A stretch of DNA of 51,785 nucleotides from an uncultured Ruminococcus sp. (GCA_900539095.1 UQAR01000005.1:1-51785), one strand, 5' to 3'. Shown: positions 7,726-16,879, numbered from the stretch's first letter. Notes: generated by a model from the letters alone, not told the origin. Translations and numbers: made by a program.

Positions 7726-9831
7726 ATGAAAACGCTGCGTTCAAAGCTGCTGCTCGCCATGCTGTCAGTAGCACTTATAATCACGGTACTGCTCAGCGTG
7801 GTTTCTGTATATTTCATCAATATTTCTGCAAAGGACACTCTTAAAAGCACCGTAGAGCCATTGGCTGTTCAGGCTGCAAAGAATTTTGATTCCGTTATCG
7901 GCTCTTATACCAATAACGTCGTGTCCACCGTCAAGTCCGACTCATTCGTTGAGGCCAAGACCGACGCCGACAGACTGAAAGTGCTCAAAAGCAGCTTTGC
8001 CGACAACACAGGTTTTTACCTGAACTTCACTATCTTTAACAGTGACGGCATCGTGCTTGCAACTGACAATGAAACTCTCTCCTCATCAGTTGAGAAAGAG
8101 CACATCAAAGGTGCCTGCGAAAGAAACTCAGCTTATCTTACCAATATCTATACTTTCGGCGGCAAAAATTATTTTACAATACTTGCCTCCACAAAGTCTG
8201 ACCTGATAGACCAGAGGGTCGGCTGTATAACCATTCAAACAGATATGCTCGTTGATACCCTTAATGAGTATACATTCGGCAAGTCCGGCTATGTTTATCT
8301 TATAGGCTCAGACGGCAAAGTCCTGCTCCATAAGAATAACGAAATGGTGGGTAAAAATGCCCTTGAGGTCGGCAAGAATAACGCCGATTATAAAGAAGTC
8401 ACAAATGCCGTTGAGGATATACTTTCCGAAAACAGCGGCACAACAGAATATAACCTTAAAGATAACGACTATATAGTCGGCTATTATAATTCATCGTATT
8501 TTGACAGCACAGTTATAATGGTCACAAACGTCGCAGACTTTACCACGGCAAGCTCCAGTGCACTTACAAACATCATTGTAATAGGCGTTGTGCTCATGTG
8601 CCTGACCGTGCTGTTCTCATTGCTCTTCGCAAAGAGGATAACAAAGCCTATCATCTCCACCACAAACAGACTTCGTTCCCTTGCACAGGGCAACCTTACA
8701 GACCCTGTTGACGTGTGGTATTCAAAGGACGAACTTGGTGTCCTCTCAAATTCCCTTGAAGAAACTATCGTCTGCCTAAGACAGTATATAAACCTTATAA
8801 CCGTGGCACTCACTCAGATATCTGAGGGCAACCTCTGCCACAGAATGGAAGGCACTTTCAAGGGCGACTTCTATAAGATAAAGAGCACATTTAACGAGAT
8901 CCTCGATTCTCTGTCCGATACCTTTGCGTCTATCAATATGTCTGCCGAGCAGGTAAACTCAGGAGCAGTTCAGGTGTCAAATATCGCACAGTCAGTTTCA
9001 CAGGGTTCAACTCAGCAGGCGTCAGCTATCGAAGAGCTTTCCGCTACCCTCAGCGACGTTTCAAAGCAGATAACACAAAACTCTGCCGACTCAAAAAAAG
9101 CATACAATATCGTCCTTAAAAATACAGACGCCGTTGATAATTGCAACAGCGATATGGGCAACATGGTCAACGCCATGAACGCTATTCATACAGCCTCAGA
9201 CGAGATCTCAAAGATAATCAAGGTCATCGACGAGATAGCGTTCCAAACAAATATCCTTGCCCTTAACGCCGCAGTAGAGGCTGCAAGAGAGGGCTCGAAG
9301 GGCTTTGGCGTTGTAGCGGACGAAGTAAGACGACTTGCGTCAAGATCAGCCGAGGCAGCAAAGCAGACCGCCGCACTTATCGAAAACCAGTCCGCAGCCG
9401 TTTCAAAAGGCTCTAAGATAGCCGAAGAAACAGCCGATTCATTGAATAATATCGTAAGCAATTCAAATACCATAAAGGATCTCGTAAAGAATATCTCCGA
9501 CGCATCAGAGGCTCAGGCAGAGGCTATCGTTCAGGTAAATACAGGCGTAGACCAGATCTCCGCAGTCGTTTCTGCAAATACTTCCATGGCAGTCGGCTCA
9601 GCCTCAGCAAGTGAAGAGCTCTCAAGCCAGTCGCTCATACTGAAGAACATGATAGCACGTTTCAAACTCAGTGAGAACGGCGAAAAGGGCAAAACTGAAC
9701 ATCAGGCGGCAAGATTCACCTATATCGACGACGAACCTGAAAGCGACGCTACCCCTGAGGACAGCCAGCAGGATGTGACCGTCCCTGACGAGGACAATGT
9801 AGAAGATTTCAGCACAAGCGATAAGTATTGA
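7726..9831 (+). CDS. Methyl-accepting chemotaxis protein with extracellular Cache domain
   Basis: The 701-aa receptor has a first membrane helix at about 7-30, an extracellular double-Cache-type sensor (about 35-275), a second helix at about 278-302, a HAMP linker, then a long coiled-coil signalling domain. The hairpin tip EIAFQTNILALNAAVEAARE (starting near residue 502) is the hallmark that contacts CheA and CheW. It binds a small ligand outside the cell and signals to the flagellar or another Che pathway; the ligand is unknown. The C-terminus is an acidic tail without a CheR-docking pentapeptide. AAGGAGG lies at 7709-7715. Phosphofructokinase follows after 31 bases with no terminator, so the two may share a transcript. 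Confidence 0.95.
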   Translation: MKTLRSKLLLAMLSVALIITVLLSVVSVYFINISAKDTLKSTVEPLAVQAAKNFDSVIGSYTNNVVSTVKSDSFVEAKTDADRLKVLKSSFADNTGFYLNFTIFNSDGIVLATDNETLSSSVEKEHIKGACERNSAYLTNIYTFGGKNYFTILASTKSDLIDQRVGCITIQTDMLVDTLNEYTFGKSGYVYLIGSDGKVLLHKNNEMVGKNALEVGKNNADYKEVTNAVEDILSENSGTTEYNLKDNDYIVGYYNSSYFDSTVIMVTNVADFTTASSSALTNIIVIGVVLMCLTVLFSLLFAKRITKPIISTTNRLRSLAQGNLTDPVDVWYSKDELGVLSNSLEETIVCLRQYINLITVALTQISEGNLCHRMEGTFKGDFYKIKSTFNEILDSLSDTFASINMSAEQVNSGAVQVSNIAQSVSQGSTQQASAIEELSATLSDVSKQITQNSADSKKAYNIVLKNTDAVDNCNSDMGNMVNAMNAIHTASDEISKIIKVIDEIAFQTNILALNAAVEAAREGSKGFGVVADEVRRLASRSAEAAKQTAALIENQSAAVSKGSKIAEETADSLNNIVSNSNTIKDLVKNISDASEAQAEAIVQVNTGVDQISAVVSANTSMAVGSASASEELSSQSLILKNMIARFKLSENGEKGKTEHQAARFTYIDDEPESDATPEDSQQDVTVPDEDNVEDFSTSDKY

Positions 9832-9862
9832 CCATAAATTTCATTGAAAGGACTTGATAAAA

Positions 9863-10936
9863 ATGAAGAGAAGAATAGGCATACTCACCAGCGGAGGAGA
9901 TTGTCCGGGACTTAACGCAACTATCAGAGGCGTTGCAAAGGCTTGCTATGAAAAGTTCGGCGAGGACGTTCAGATAGTAGGTATCGAGGACGGCTATTAC
10001 GGACTTATCAATAATATGTGCAAAGAAATGAAACAGTCTGACTTTTCAGGTATCCTCACCACAGGCGGAACTATCTTCGGAACAAAGAGAACACCTTTCA
10101 AGAAAATGCAGGTCATCGAGGAAGATAACGTGGATAAAGTCAAGGCAATGAAAGATACCTATAAAAAGCAGAAACTTGACTGCCTGCTCACATTGGGCGG
10201 CAACGGTACTCATAAGACCGCAAACCTCCTTTCCAGCGAGGGCCTTAACGTTATCGGCCTGCCTAAAACTATCGACAACGATATTTGGGGCACAAGCGTA
10301 ACATTCGGTTTCCATACCGCAGTGGATACCGCCACAGACGTTATCGACAGACTTCATTCCACAGCGAACTCCCACGGAAGAATACTCGTTGCTGAAATAA
10401 TGGGCAATAAAGCAGGTTGGCTCACACTCTATTCAGGCATAGCAGGCGGAGCAGATATGATAGTCATTCCTGAGATACCATATGATATCGAAAAGCTTGC
10501 CGCTGCCTGCGAAAAGAGAGAATCTAAGGGATTTTCTATCCTCGCCGTAGCCGAGGGTGCTTTCGATAAGGACGAGGCTAAACTCAAGAAAAAGGAAAGA
10601 GCAAGACTCCGTGCAGAACAGGGTCTTACAACTGCTACCCCTAGAATTGCAAAGCAGATAGAAGAGCTTACAGGCAGAGAAACAAGAGTTTGCGTGCCTG
10701 GTCATATGCTCAGAGGCGGCAGCCCGTCAGCTTACGATAGAGTTCTCGCCACAAAGTTCGGCGTTCATGCCGCAGAGCTTATCGCTGCCGATAAGTACGG
10801 CTATGCAGTGGCAATGATAAACGAAGTAGTGGCAGAAAACCCACTTTCAGAAGTCGCAGGCAAAACAAAGTTCGTCCCTGCCGACCACCAGCTCGTCAAG
10901 ACCGCAAAGGCTCTGGGCGTCGCTTTCGGTGACTGA
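9863..10936 (+). CDS. pfkA: 6-phosphofructokinase
   Basis: This 357-aa cytoplasmic enzyme phosphorylates fructose 6-phosphate in glycolysis. It shows ILTSGGDCPGLN at the N-terminus, the phosphoryl-donor loop LGGNGTHKTA, the catalytic PKTIDND motif and MGNKAGW. The donor-site signature is mixed. Gly at the fourth position of GGNGT favours ATP, while Lys in PKTIDND (in place of Gly) is shared with PPi-dependent and long-clade enzymes. ATP use is the better guess. I prefer ATG 9863 over the in-frame TTG at 9854 because AAGGA (9848-9852) is then correctly spaced. A strong terminator follows the stop. Confidence 0.93.
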   Translation: MKRRIGILTSGGDCPGLNATIRGVAKACYEKFGEDVQIVGIEDGYYGLINNMCKEMKQSDFSGILTTGGTIFGTKRTPFKKMQVIEEDNVDKVKAMKDTYKKQKLDCLLTLGGNGTHKTANLLSSEGLNVIGLPKTIDNDIWGTSVTFGFHTAVDTATDVIDRLHSTANSHGRILVAEIMGNKAGWLTLYSGIAGGADMIVIPEIPYDIEKLAAACEKRESKGFSILAVAEGAFDKDEAKLKKKERARLRAEQGLTTATPRIAKQIEELTGRETRVCVPGHMLRGGSPSAYDRVLATKFGVHAAELIAADKYGYAVAMINEVVAENPLSEVAGKTKFVPADHQLVKTAKALGVAFGD

Positions 10937-10950
10937 TAAATGCAAAACAA

Positions 10951-10983
10951 AAGCGGTGCAGCCTAAACTGTACCGCTTTTTAT
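10951..10983 (+). terminator. Intrinsic terminator after phosphofructokinase
   Basis: Eleven-base arms 10951-10961 and 10968-10978 (one G-U pair) enclose a CCTAAA loop and run into T residues. Confidence 0.85.
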
Positions 10984-10992
10984 GTTTGTTTT

Positions 10993-11018
10993 TGTAGGGG
11001 CGACCTAAGGTCGCCCAC
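10993..11018 (+). repeat. Dispersed palindromic repeat, copy 1
   Basis: TGTAGG leads into GGGCGACC (10998-11005), a 3-base loop and GGTCGCCC. It belongs to the family of eleven intergenic copies in this window that share a one-sided TGTAGG tag and an 8-bp GC-rich stem. Confidence 0.85.
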
Positions 11019-11064
11019 CTGATTCTCAACGTATCATACGCCTGACCCAAACCATATCATATAA

Positions 11065-11100
11065 GAAAAGCTCCGCATTTTTCCTGCGGAGCTTTTTTTG
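11065..11100. terminator. Bidirectional terminator between pfk and glgA
   Basis: AGCTCCGCA (11069-11077) pairs with TGCGGAGCT (11085-11093), flanked by A residues on the left and seven T residues on the right. It can terminate glgA (minus strand) and forward transcription. Confidence 0.85.
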
Positions 11101-11107
11101 TCATGCC

Positions 11108-12550
11108 TTAGCCAATAAGCCAGTCATACATTTCCTGATACTTGTTAGCAGACGCCTGCCATGAGAAATCCTGTGCCATAGCAGATTTGATAAGTCCGTT
11201 CCACTCATCACGCCTGTCATCGAATATGTATTTTGCAAACATAACAGTGTTGTACATCTCGTGTGCATTGTAGTTTGCAAAGCTGAAACCAGTGCCGGTC
11301 CTCTCAAACTGATTGAATGGCTGAACAGTATCTCTCAGTCCTCCAGTTTCACGAACGATAGGCAGCGTGCCGTAACGCAGCGACATAAGCTGTGAAAGTC
11401 CGCATGGCTCAAAGAGTGACGGCATAAGGAATGCGTCAGCAGATGCGTAAATGCGGTGGCTCATTTCCTCACTGTAGTAAATGTTCGCAGAAACCCTGTC
11501 AGGATACTTGCCTGCAAACCAGCGGAACATATCCTCATACTTCTGCTCACCCGTGCCAAGCACAACGAACTGTATGCCCTGTTCGCACATTCTCTCCATC
11601 ATGTATGCAATAAGGTCAAAGCCCTTCTGATCTGTCAAACGGCTCACAATGCCTATCATGAAACGGTTGTCGTCCTGTGCAAGACCAAGCTCAGCCTGAA
11701 TTGCCCTCTTGTTGTGAATTTTCTTCTCAAGCACGTTGTCGTAATTGTATCTTACAACAATGTTCTTGTCAGTGTCAGGGTTGTAATCAACATAGTCGAT
11801 ACCATTGACGATACCACGCAGATCGTTAGCCCTAGCCCTCATAAGTCCGTCAAGACCCTCGCCGTAGAACTGCGTCTTTATCTCCTCAGCGTATGTGTTG
11901 CTGACAGTTGTGATAGCGTCAGCATAAACAAGTCCGCCCTTGAGCATATTTCCGTCAACACCCGTCCTCAGCTTGTCGATAGTGAAGTAGTAGTCAGACA
12001 GACCGGATATCCTCTTAAACTGCTCAACGCCGTCATTTCCCTGGAATTTCAAATTGTGTATAGTCATAACAGTCTTTATGCCACGGAAGAAATCTCCCCC
12101 TGCAAAGCTGTCATGAAGATATACAGGGATAAGACCCGTCTGCCAGTCGTGACAGTGTATAACGTCAGGACGGAAATCAAGTAGCGGCAGAGCAGAAAGC
12201 ACAGCCCTGTCGAAATACATAAACTTCTCTATATCCCAGTGGTGCTCAGTGTAAGGCTTATCCCCTGTGAAATAATGTTCGTTGTCGATAAAATAGAATG
12301 TAACGCCGTCATAAACACATTCAAGCACGCCCACATATTGGCTCTGACCTGCAAAGTCCATGTAGAAATGGGTCTTGTACTGCATCATGTCTTTCCACTG
12401 CTGTTTCATACAGGAATACTTAGGAAGAATTACTCTGACATCATAATACCTCTTGTCAAAGCACTTAGGCAGAGAGCCGACAACGTCAGCAAGACCGCCT
12501 GTCTTGATAAACGGAACACACTCCGAAGATGCGAACAATACTTTTTTCAT
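11108..12550 (-). CDS. glgA: Glycogen synthase (ADP-glucose type, GT5)
   Basis: The 480-aa GT5 enzyme carries KTGGLADV at residues 16-23, the ADP-glucose-binding signature, and the C-terminal donor-site stretch PSLFEPCGLSQL. It extends alpha-1,4-glucan from ADP-glucose in the cytoplasm, so the cell stores glycogen. The length matches bacterial GlgA (about 477 aa). A TTG six bases upstream (12554-12556) is in frame, but the ATG at 12550 has the better spacing to AAAGGA. No glgB, glgC or glgP lies beside it, so the gene stands alone with its own promoter and terminator. Confidence 0.96.
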   Translation of the reverse strand: MKKVLFASSECVPFIKTGGLADVVGSLPKCFDKRYYDVRVILPKYSCMKQQWKDMMQYKTHFYMDFAGQSQYVGVLECVYDGVTFYFIDNEHYFTGDKPYTEHHWDIEKFMYFDRAVLSALPLLDFRPDVIHCHDWQTGLIPVYLHDSFAGGDFFRGIKTVMTIHNLKFQGNDGVEQFKRISGLSDYYFTIDKLRTGVDGNMLKGGLVYADAITTVSNTYAEEIKTQFYGEGLDGLMRARANDLRGIVNGIDYVDYNPDTDKNIVVRYNYDNVLEKKIHNKRAIQAELGLAQDDNRFMIGIVSRLTDQKGFDLIAYMMERMCEQGIQFVVLGTGEQKYEDMFRWFAGKYPDRVSANIYYSEEMSHRIYASADAFLMPSLFEPCGLSQLMSLRYGTLPIVRETGGLRDTVQPFNQFERTGTGFSFANYNAHEMYNTVMFAKYIFDDRRDEWNGLIKSAMAQDFSWQASANKYQEMYDWLIG

Positions 12551-12620
12551 ATTCAAGTTATCCTTTCCAACTTAAATTCTTGCGGCAATAATTATCGCTA
12601 TTGCCAATGTGTACATGATA

Positions 12621-12649
12621 ATTATAACACTTTTTGTTGAAAACGTCAA
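12621..12649 (-). promoter_or_regulatory. Sigma-A type promoter for glgA
   Basis: On the minus strand, TTGACG (12644-12649), a 17-base spacer and TATAAT (12621-12626). Confidence 0.8.
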
Positions 12650-12706
12650 GAGCAAAACCCTGTTTGCACCGTAAAAGTGCAGTGATGAAAAATTAATAAT
12701 TAAAAG

Positions 12707-12735
12707 TAGACATAAGTGTGTTTGTGTGGTATAAT
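12707..12735 (+). promoter_or_regulatory. Sigma-A type promoter for the ABC-F gene
   Basis: TAGACA (12707-12712), a 17-base spacer and TATAAT (12730-12735). The gene's ATG is 41 bases further on. Confidence 0.75.
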
Positions 12736-12775
12736 AAAGTGTCAAAGTATAATTATCAGATATAGGAGAGTTAAA

Positions 12776-14392
12776 ATGATAACAGTATCAAACGTAAGCC
12801 TTTCATTCGGCGGTCAGCTGCTTTTCAAAGACGTTGACCTTAAATTTACAAACGGCAACTGCTATGGTATAATCGGTGCAAACGGTGCAGGAAAGTCCAC
12901 CTTCCTGAAAATTCTCTGTGGCGAGATAGAGCCTACCACAGGCGAGGTAGTTATCTCAAAAGAGGACAGACTTTCAGTGCTCCGTCAGGATCACTTTGCA
13001 TTTGACGAGTATACAGTGCTTGAAACCGTAATAATGGGAAATAAGCGTCTTTATGAGATAATGAAAGAAAAGGACGAGCTTTATGCCAAGGAGGACTTCA
13101 CTGAGGAGGACGGCGACAGAGCAGGACAGCTTGAAAGCGAGTTCGCAGAATTAAACGGCTGGGAGGCAGAGTCTGACGCATCAAAGCTTATTCAGGGCCT
13201 GGGTCTTTCCGAGGATATCCTCTATTCTCAGATGTCCACCCTCTCAGGTAACGAGAAAGTCAAGGTGCTCCTTGCACAGGCACTTTTCGGCAACCCTGAT
13301 ATCATCATGCTTGACGAGCCTACCAACCACCTTGATATCGACGCTATCAGCTGGCTTGAGGACTTCCTCGCAGACTATTTCGGAACAGTCCTCGTCGTAT
13401 CCCATGACAGACACTTTCTCAATAATGTTTGTACCCATATCGTGGATATCGACTATACAAAGATAAAAATGTATGTTGGTAACTACGAGTTCTGGTATGA
13501 GTCCTCACAGCTCATGCAGAGAATGATAAAGAACCAGAATAAGAAAGCAGAGGAAAAGATAAAAGAACTTCAGGAATTTATCAACCGTTTCTCTGCAAAT
13601 AAATCAAAGTCCAAGCAGGCAACAGCAAGAAGAAAGCTCCTTGATAAGCTCACAGTCGAAGAAATGCCTGCATCATCAAGAAAATATCCTTTCATAGGCT
13701 TTAATATGGATAGAGAACTGGGCAAAGACGTACTCAAAGTCAACGGCATCTCAAAAACCGTTGACGGCGTAAAACTCCTCAATAACGTTTCTTTCACCCT
13801 CAGCCGTACAGATAAGGTAGCTTTCATCGGCGAGTCCGAGCAGGCTATCACAATGCTCTTTAAAATTCTTGCAGAGGAAGAAGAGCCTGACGAGGGTACG
13901 ATAAAATGGGGCGTTTCCACATCACGTTCCTATTTCCCAATAGATAACTCAGCCTACTTCAACGATAATGACGAAAGCATCGTTGACTGGATAAGAAAAT
14001 ATTCCACTTCCGAAGTAACAGATACCTACCTCAGAGGATTCCTCGGCAAAATGCTCTTCTCAGGCGACGAGATCTATAAGCCTGTAAAAGTCCTCTCAGG
14101 CGGCGAAAAGGTAAGATGTATGTTCAGCCGTATGATGCTCTTCGGCTCAAACGTTATCATGCTTGACCGACCAACGAACCACCTCGACCTCGAATCTATC
14201 ACAGCCGTGAATAACGGACTTAGAGATTTCAAAGGCGTCGTAATTTTCGCATCTCATGACCACGAAATAGTCCAGACAGTTGCAAACAGAATAATCGAGA
14301 TAACCCCTGACGGCTGTATCGACAGACAGGGCACATATGAAGAGTTCCTTGACTGGCGACGTGAGCGTGGCATGAAGTCATTTATAGAGTAA
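12776..14392 (+). CDS. ABC-F family ATPase (YkpA/YbiT type), degenerate second site
   Basis: This 538-aa soluble protein has two ABC domains and no membrane segments, so it is an ABC-F ribosome-acting factor rather than a transporter. Domain 1 is intact: Walker A GANGAGKST (34-42), signature LSGNEKVKVLLAQ, Walker B LDEPTNHLD. Domain 2 keeps LSGGEKVRC, but its Walker A is degraded (GESEQAITM) and the catalytic Glu is Arg465 (LDRPTNHLD). The inter-domain stretch (KYPFIGFNMDRE) matches the YkpA/YbiT group. Members act at the ribosomal E-site; antibiotic resistance should not be assumed. The start ATG at 12776 has AGGAG at 12764-12768. The GNAT gene follows after 24 bases. Confidence 0.92.
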   Translation: MITVSNVSLSFGGQLLFKDVDLKFTNGNCYGIIGANGAGKSTFLKILCGEIEPTTGEVVISKEDRLSVLRQDHFAFDEYTVLETVIMGNKRLYEIMKEKDELYAKEDFTEEDGDRAGQLESEFAELNGWEAESDASKLIQGLGLSEDILYSQMSTLSGNEKVKVLLAQALFGNPDIIMLDEPTNHLDIDAISWLEDFLADYFGTVLVVSHDRHFLNNVCTHIVDIDYTKIKMYVGNYEFWYESSQLMQRMIKNQNKKAEEKIKELQEFINRFSANKSKSKQATARRKLLDKLTVEEMPASSRKYPFIGFNMDRELGKDVLKVNGISKTVDGVKLLNNVSFTLSRTDKVAFIGESEQAITMLFKILAEEEEPDEGTIKWGVSTSRSYFPIDNSAYFNDNDESIVDWIRKYSTSEVTDTYLRGFLGKMLFSGDEIYKPVKVLSGGEKVRCMFSRMMLFGSNVIMLDRPTNHLDLESITAVNNGLRDFKGVVIFASHDHEIVQTVANRIIEITPDGCIDRQGTYEEFLDWRRERGMKSFIE

Positions 14393-14416
14393 TTTTATTA
14401 TGGAGAAGTATCCAAA

Positions 14417-14914
14417 ATGGCAAAAATGAAAAACGTGACCGTAAGAGGTTACAATATTGATGACGTTCCTGCAATGGCAGAGATATGGAACGAAGTTGTA
14501 AAAGAGGGCAATGCCTTCCCACAGAAAGAGACCCTCGACTATGAGGGTGCGAAAAAGTTTTTTGCATCACAAACATTCTGCGGTGTTGCAGAGTATGAGG
14601 GCGAAACTGTAGGAATGTATATTCTCCACCCTAATAATGTTGGCAGATGCGGACATATCGCAAACGCAAGCTATGCCGTAAAAAGCACCTGCCGTGGAAA
14701 AGGTGCAGGCAAGGTCATAGTTGAACATTGTCTTTTTATGGCTAAACAGAAAGGCTTTAAGGTCTTGCAGTTCAACGCTGTTGTTGCGTCAAACGTCAAG
14801 GCAATAAAGCTTTACGAGGCATTGGGCTTTGTCCGCCTCGGAACAGTTCCGCAGGGCTTTGAAAATAAGGAAGGCGTCTTTGAGGATATCATTCTTTTCT
14901 ACCATACACTGTAA
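14417..14914 (+). CDS. GNAT family N-acetyltransferase
   Basis: The 165-aa protein has the GNAT acetyl-CoA pyrophosphate loop in CRGKGAGKVIVEHCL and the late strand-helix stretch VVASNVKAIKLYEALGFVRLG, common in amino-acid or small-molecule acetyltransferases. It transfers acetyl from acetyl-CoA to an unknown amine in the cytoplasm. It begins 24 bases after the ABC-F gene with a GGAGAAG site and is probably co-transcribed with it. A repeat-derived hairpin begins at its stop codon and may end this transcript. Confidence 0.85.
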   Translation: MAKMKNVTVRGYNIDDVPAMAEIWNEVVKEGNAFPQKETLDYEGAKKFFASQTFCGVAEYEGETVGMYILHPNNVGRCGHIANASYAVKSTCRGKGAGKVIVEHCLFMAKQKGFKVLQFNAVVASNVKAIKLYEALGFVRLGTVPQGFENKEGVFEDIILFYHTL

Positions 14915-14968
14915 GTGAGGAGTTAGGAGTGAGAAATTAAGGTATCGCCTGCGGCGATGATATTTTTT
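14913..14968 (+). repeat. Partial copy of the 21797-22126 repeat element (left end), forming a hairpin
   Basis: The heptad-like run starting AAGTGAGGAG, then ATCGCC-TGC-GGCGAT (14944-14958) and a T-rich stretch, match the left end of the element at 21797 in order and spacing. It overlaps the GNAT stop and precedes the esterase. It may double as a weak terminator. Confidence 0.75.
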
Positions 14969-15001
14969 GGATTTTTACAGATATTGAAAGGTGAAAAAAG
15001 T

Positions 15002-16501
15002 ATGTTAAAAGTAGCAAATATTTTTTCAAATGATATGGTGCTCCAGCGTGATAAGAACATAACCGTATGGGGACTTGGCGACGAGGAAAGAACAGTCACT
15101 GTAACACTCAACGGCGTTTCAGTGCAGACAAAGGTCTGCGACGGCAAGTGGACGGCAGTCCTGCCGCCAATGAGTGCAGGCGGAGAGTACGAAATGACAG
15201 TTTCAGACGGCTGTACAGAGAAAAAATTCTGCCGTATCATGATAGGCGAAGTGTGGTTCTGCGGCGGTCAGTCAAATATGGAGCTTGAGCTGCAAAATGC
15301 AAAGGGCGGCAAAGAGGTGCTTGAAAACCTCACCCCTGACTGCAACGTAAGATTTTATTATACCCAGAAACGTGGCAACCTTGACGAAATGTTCTATGAG
15401 GACGAAAATAATACCGCATGGTCACAAGCGTCAAAGGATAATTCAAGAGCGTGGAGTGCAGTCGGCTTTTTCTTTGGAAGAAAACTTGCCGCAGACCTCG
15501 GCGTGACCGTAGGACTTATCGGCTGTAACTGGGGCGGCACATCAGCCTCCGCATGGGTAGACAGACCGACTCTTGAAAACAACGGCGAATTAAAAAGCTA
15601 CATAGAAGAGTACGAAAAACGCAACGAGGGCAAAACTGTCGAAGAGCAGATAAAAGAGTATAGAGATTATCAGAAGTTCGAGCGTGAGTGGGATAAAAAA
15701 TACGGCGAACTTTTGGCAAAAGACCCTACGATGAGCTGGGAGAAAGCCAACGAGATACTTGGCGACAAGCACTGGCCGGGCCCGATAAACTGTGTGAACC
15801 CGTTCCGCCCAACAGGACTTTTCGAGACCATGGTGTCAAGAGTCTGCCCTTATACAATAAAAGGATTTCTCTATTATCAGGGCGAGTCAGACGACCATAA
15901 GCCTGACAGCTATTATACCCTCCTCACCTCTCTCATAAAACTGTGGAGAGAGAAGTGGGGCGACGACGAACTTCCTTTCATCATCGTCCAGCTGCCTATG
16001 TTCAAATATGCCGCCGACCCTGATTATAAGCATTGGTGTAAAATAAGAGAGGCTCAGATGAGAGCCTATAAGACTGTGAAAAATACAGGTATCGCCGTTA
16101 TCTCCGACTGCGGCGAGTTCAACGAGATACACCCTAAGGAAAAAGTACCGGTGGGCGAAAGACTTTGCCTTCAGGCAGAAAAGCTTTTCTACGGCATGGA
16201 CGTAAAAGCTTTCGGTCCTATCTATAAGTCGCTGGAGTATAAAAACGGCGGCATAGAACTGAGCTTTGACCACGCCGAAAACGGATTTTTTGTAAAAGGC
16301 GAGGCTCAGGGCTTTGAGATAGCAGGAGCAGACGGCGAGTTCGTAAAAGCCGATATCGCCATAAACGGCAGCAAGATATTCATATGGTCAAAAGCCGTTG
16401 AAAAACCGCTCTATGCAAGATATAACTGGTTCAACTACTGCGAAGTAACTATCTTCAATGAAACAGGCATACCGCTTGCACCATTCAGAACAGATAAATA
16501 A
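15002..16501 (+). CDS. Sialate O-acetylesterase-type carbohydrate acetylesterase (SASA family)
   Basis: The 499-aa protein starts with a beta-domain and then an SGNH-like catalytic domain: GEVWFCGGQSNMELE (Ser91 nucleophile), YYQGESD and a late NEIHPKEK with the catalytic His. The family (Pfam SASA) removes acetyl groups from sialic acids or from xylan and other plant glycans; with this neighbourhood, plant glycan is more likely. No signal peptide is seen, so it probably acts inside the cell on imported oligosaccharides. An upstream in-frame ATG at 14957 lies inside a repeat and has no ribosome binding site. I chose 15002, which has AAAGGTG upstream. The length fits the family (about 480-640 aa). 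Confidence 0.88.
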   Translation: MLKVANIFSNDMVLQRDKNITVWGLGDEERTVTVTLNGVSVQTKVCDGKWTAVLPPMSAGGEYEMTVSDGCTEKKFCRIMIGEVWFCGGQSNMELELQNAKGGKEVLENLTPDCNVRFYYTQKRGNLDEMFYEDENNTAWSQASKDNSRAWSAVGFFFGRKLAADLGVTVGLIGCNWGGTSASAWVDRPTLENNGELKSYIEEYEKRNEGKTVEEQIKEYRDYQKFEREWDKKYGELLAKDPTMSWEKANEILGDKHWPGPINCVNPFRPTGLFETMVSRVCPYTIKGFLYYQGESDDHKPDSYYTLLTSLIKLWREKWGDDELPFIIVQLPMFKYAADPDYKHWCKIREAQMRAYKTVKNTGIAVISDCGEFNEIHPKEKVPVGERLCLQAEKLFYGMDVKAFGPIYKSLEYKNGGIELSFDHAENGFFVKGEAQGFEIAGADGEFVKADIAINGSKIFIWSKAVEKPLYARYNWFNYCEVTIFNETGIPLAPFRTDK

Positions 16502-16508
16502 TACCCCA

Positions 16509-16532
16509 AGCCCTCATTCCGAGGGCTTTTTC
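16509..16532 (+). terminator. Intrinsic terminator after the acetylesterase
   Basis: AGCCCTC (16509-16515) and GAGGGCT (16521-16527) form a short hairpin followed by T residues, eight bases after the stop. Confidence 0.8.
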
Positions 16533-16553
16533 TGTAGATGTCAAAACCACACC

Positions 16554-16578
16554 TGTAGGGGCGAACATCGTTCGCCCG
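16554..16578 (+). repeat. Dispersed palindromic repeat, copy 2
   Basis: TGTAGG tag followed by GGGCGAAC, loop ATC and GTTCGCCC. With copy 3 it fills most of the 378-base gap between the esterase and the ACT-domain gene; the rest of that gap shows only the terminator and the promoter listed separately. Confidence 0.85.
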
Positions 16579-16634
16579 TCTAGTTCAACGCAAACCCGTT
16601 TTTGATCACATAGCCTCATGAGTTTCACATTCCA

Positions 16635-16659
16635 TGTAGGGGCGACCTTTGGTCGCCCG
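16635..16659 (+). repeat. Dispersed palindromic repeat, copy 3
   Basis: TGTAGG tag, GGGCGACC, loop TTT and GGTCGCCC. It has the same orientation as copy 2, 81 bases further on. The arm differs from copy 2 by a compensated A-to-C / T-to-G change, so the stem is kept. Confidence 0.85.
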
Positions 16660-16810
16660 CTGACTCACCGCAATAACCTCGGTCATCACCCCATTTTCAA
16701 GGCACAGACCACGTTATCACACACCTTTTTGCACCCAAACGAATTGCACGATTTCATCGTCCCATAACACGCATACTCCAACGTTAATAAAATATTTATA
16801 ATTAAAACTC

Positions 16811-16839
16811 TTGGCAAAATCTCCACTGTGTGGTATAAT
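16811..16839 (+). promoter_or_regulatory. Strong sigma-A type promoter for the ACT/UPF0210 pair
   Basis: TTGGCA (16811-16816), a 17-base spacer and TATAAT (16834-16839) with a TG-extended -10. Confidence 0.85.
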
Positions 16840-16879
16840 AAAATGTATATAAATGAATTTGGAAAGGCTGGTCTTATTA

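Noticed and set aside
11456..12184. 242-codon plus-strand open frame inside glgA
   Set aside because: It is antisense to a clear GT5 gene and has low-complexity composition without start signals.
12776..14392. Antibiotic-resistance ABC-F
   Set aside because: Sequence features match the YkpA/YbiT housekeeping-type group, and the inter-domain linker does not look like the long linker of resistance factors.
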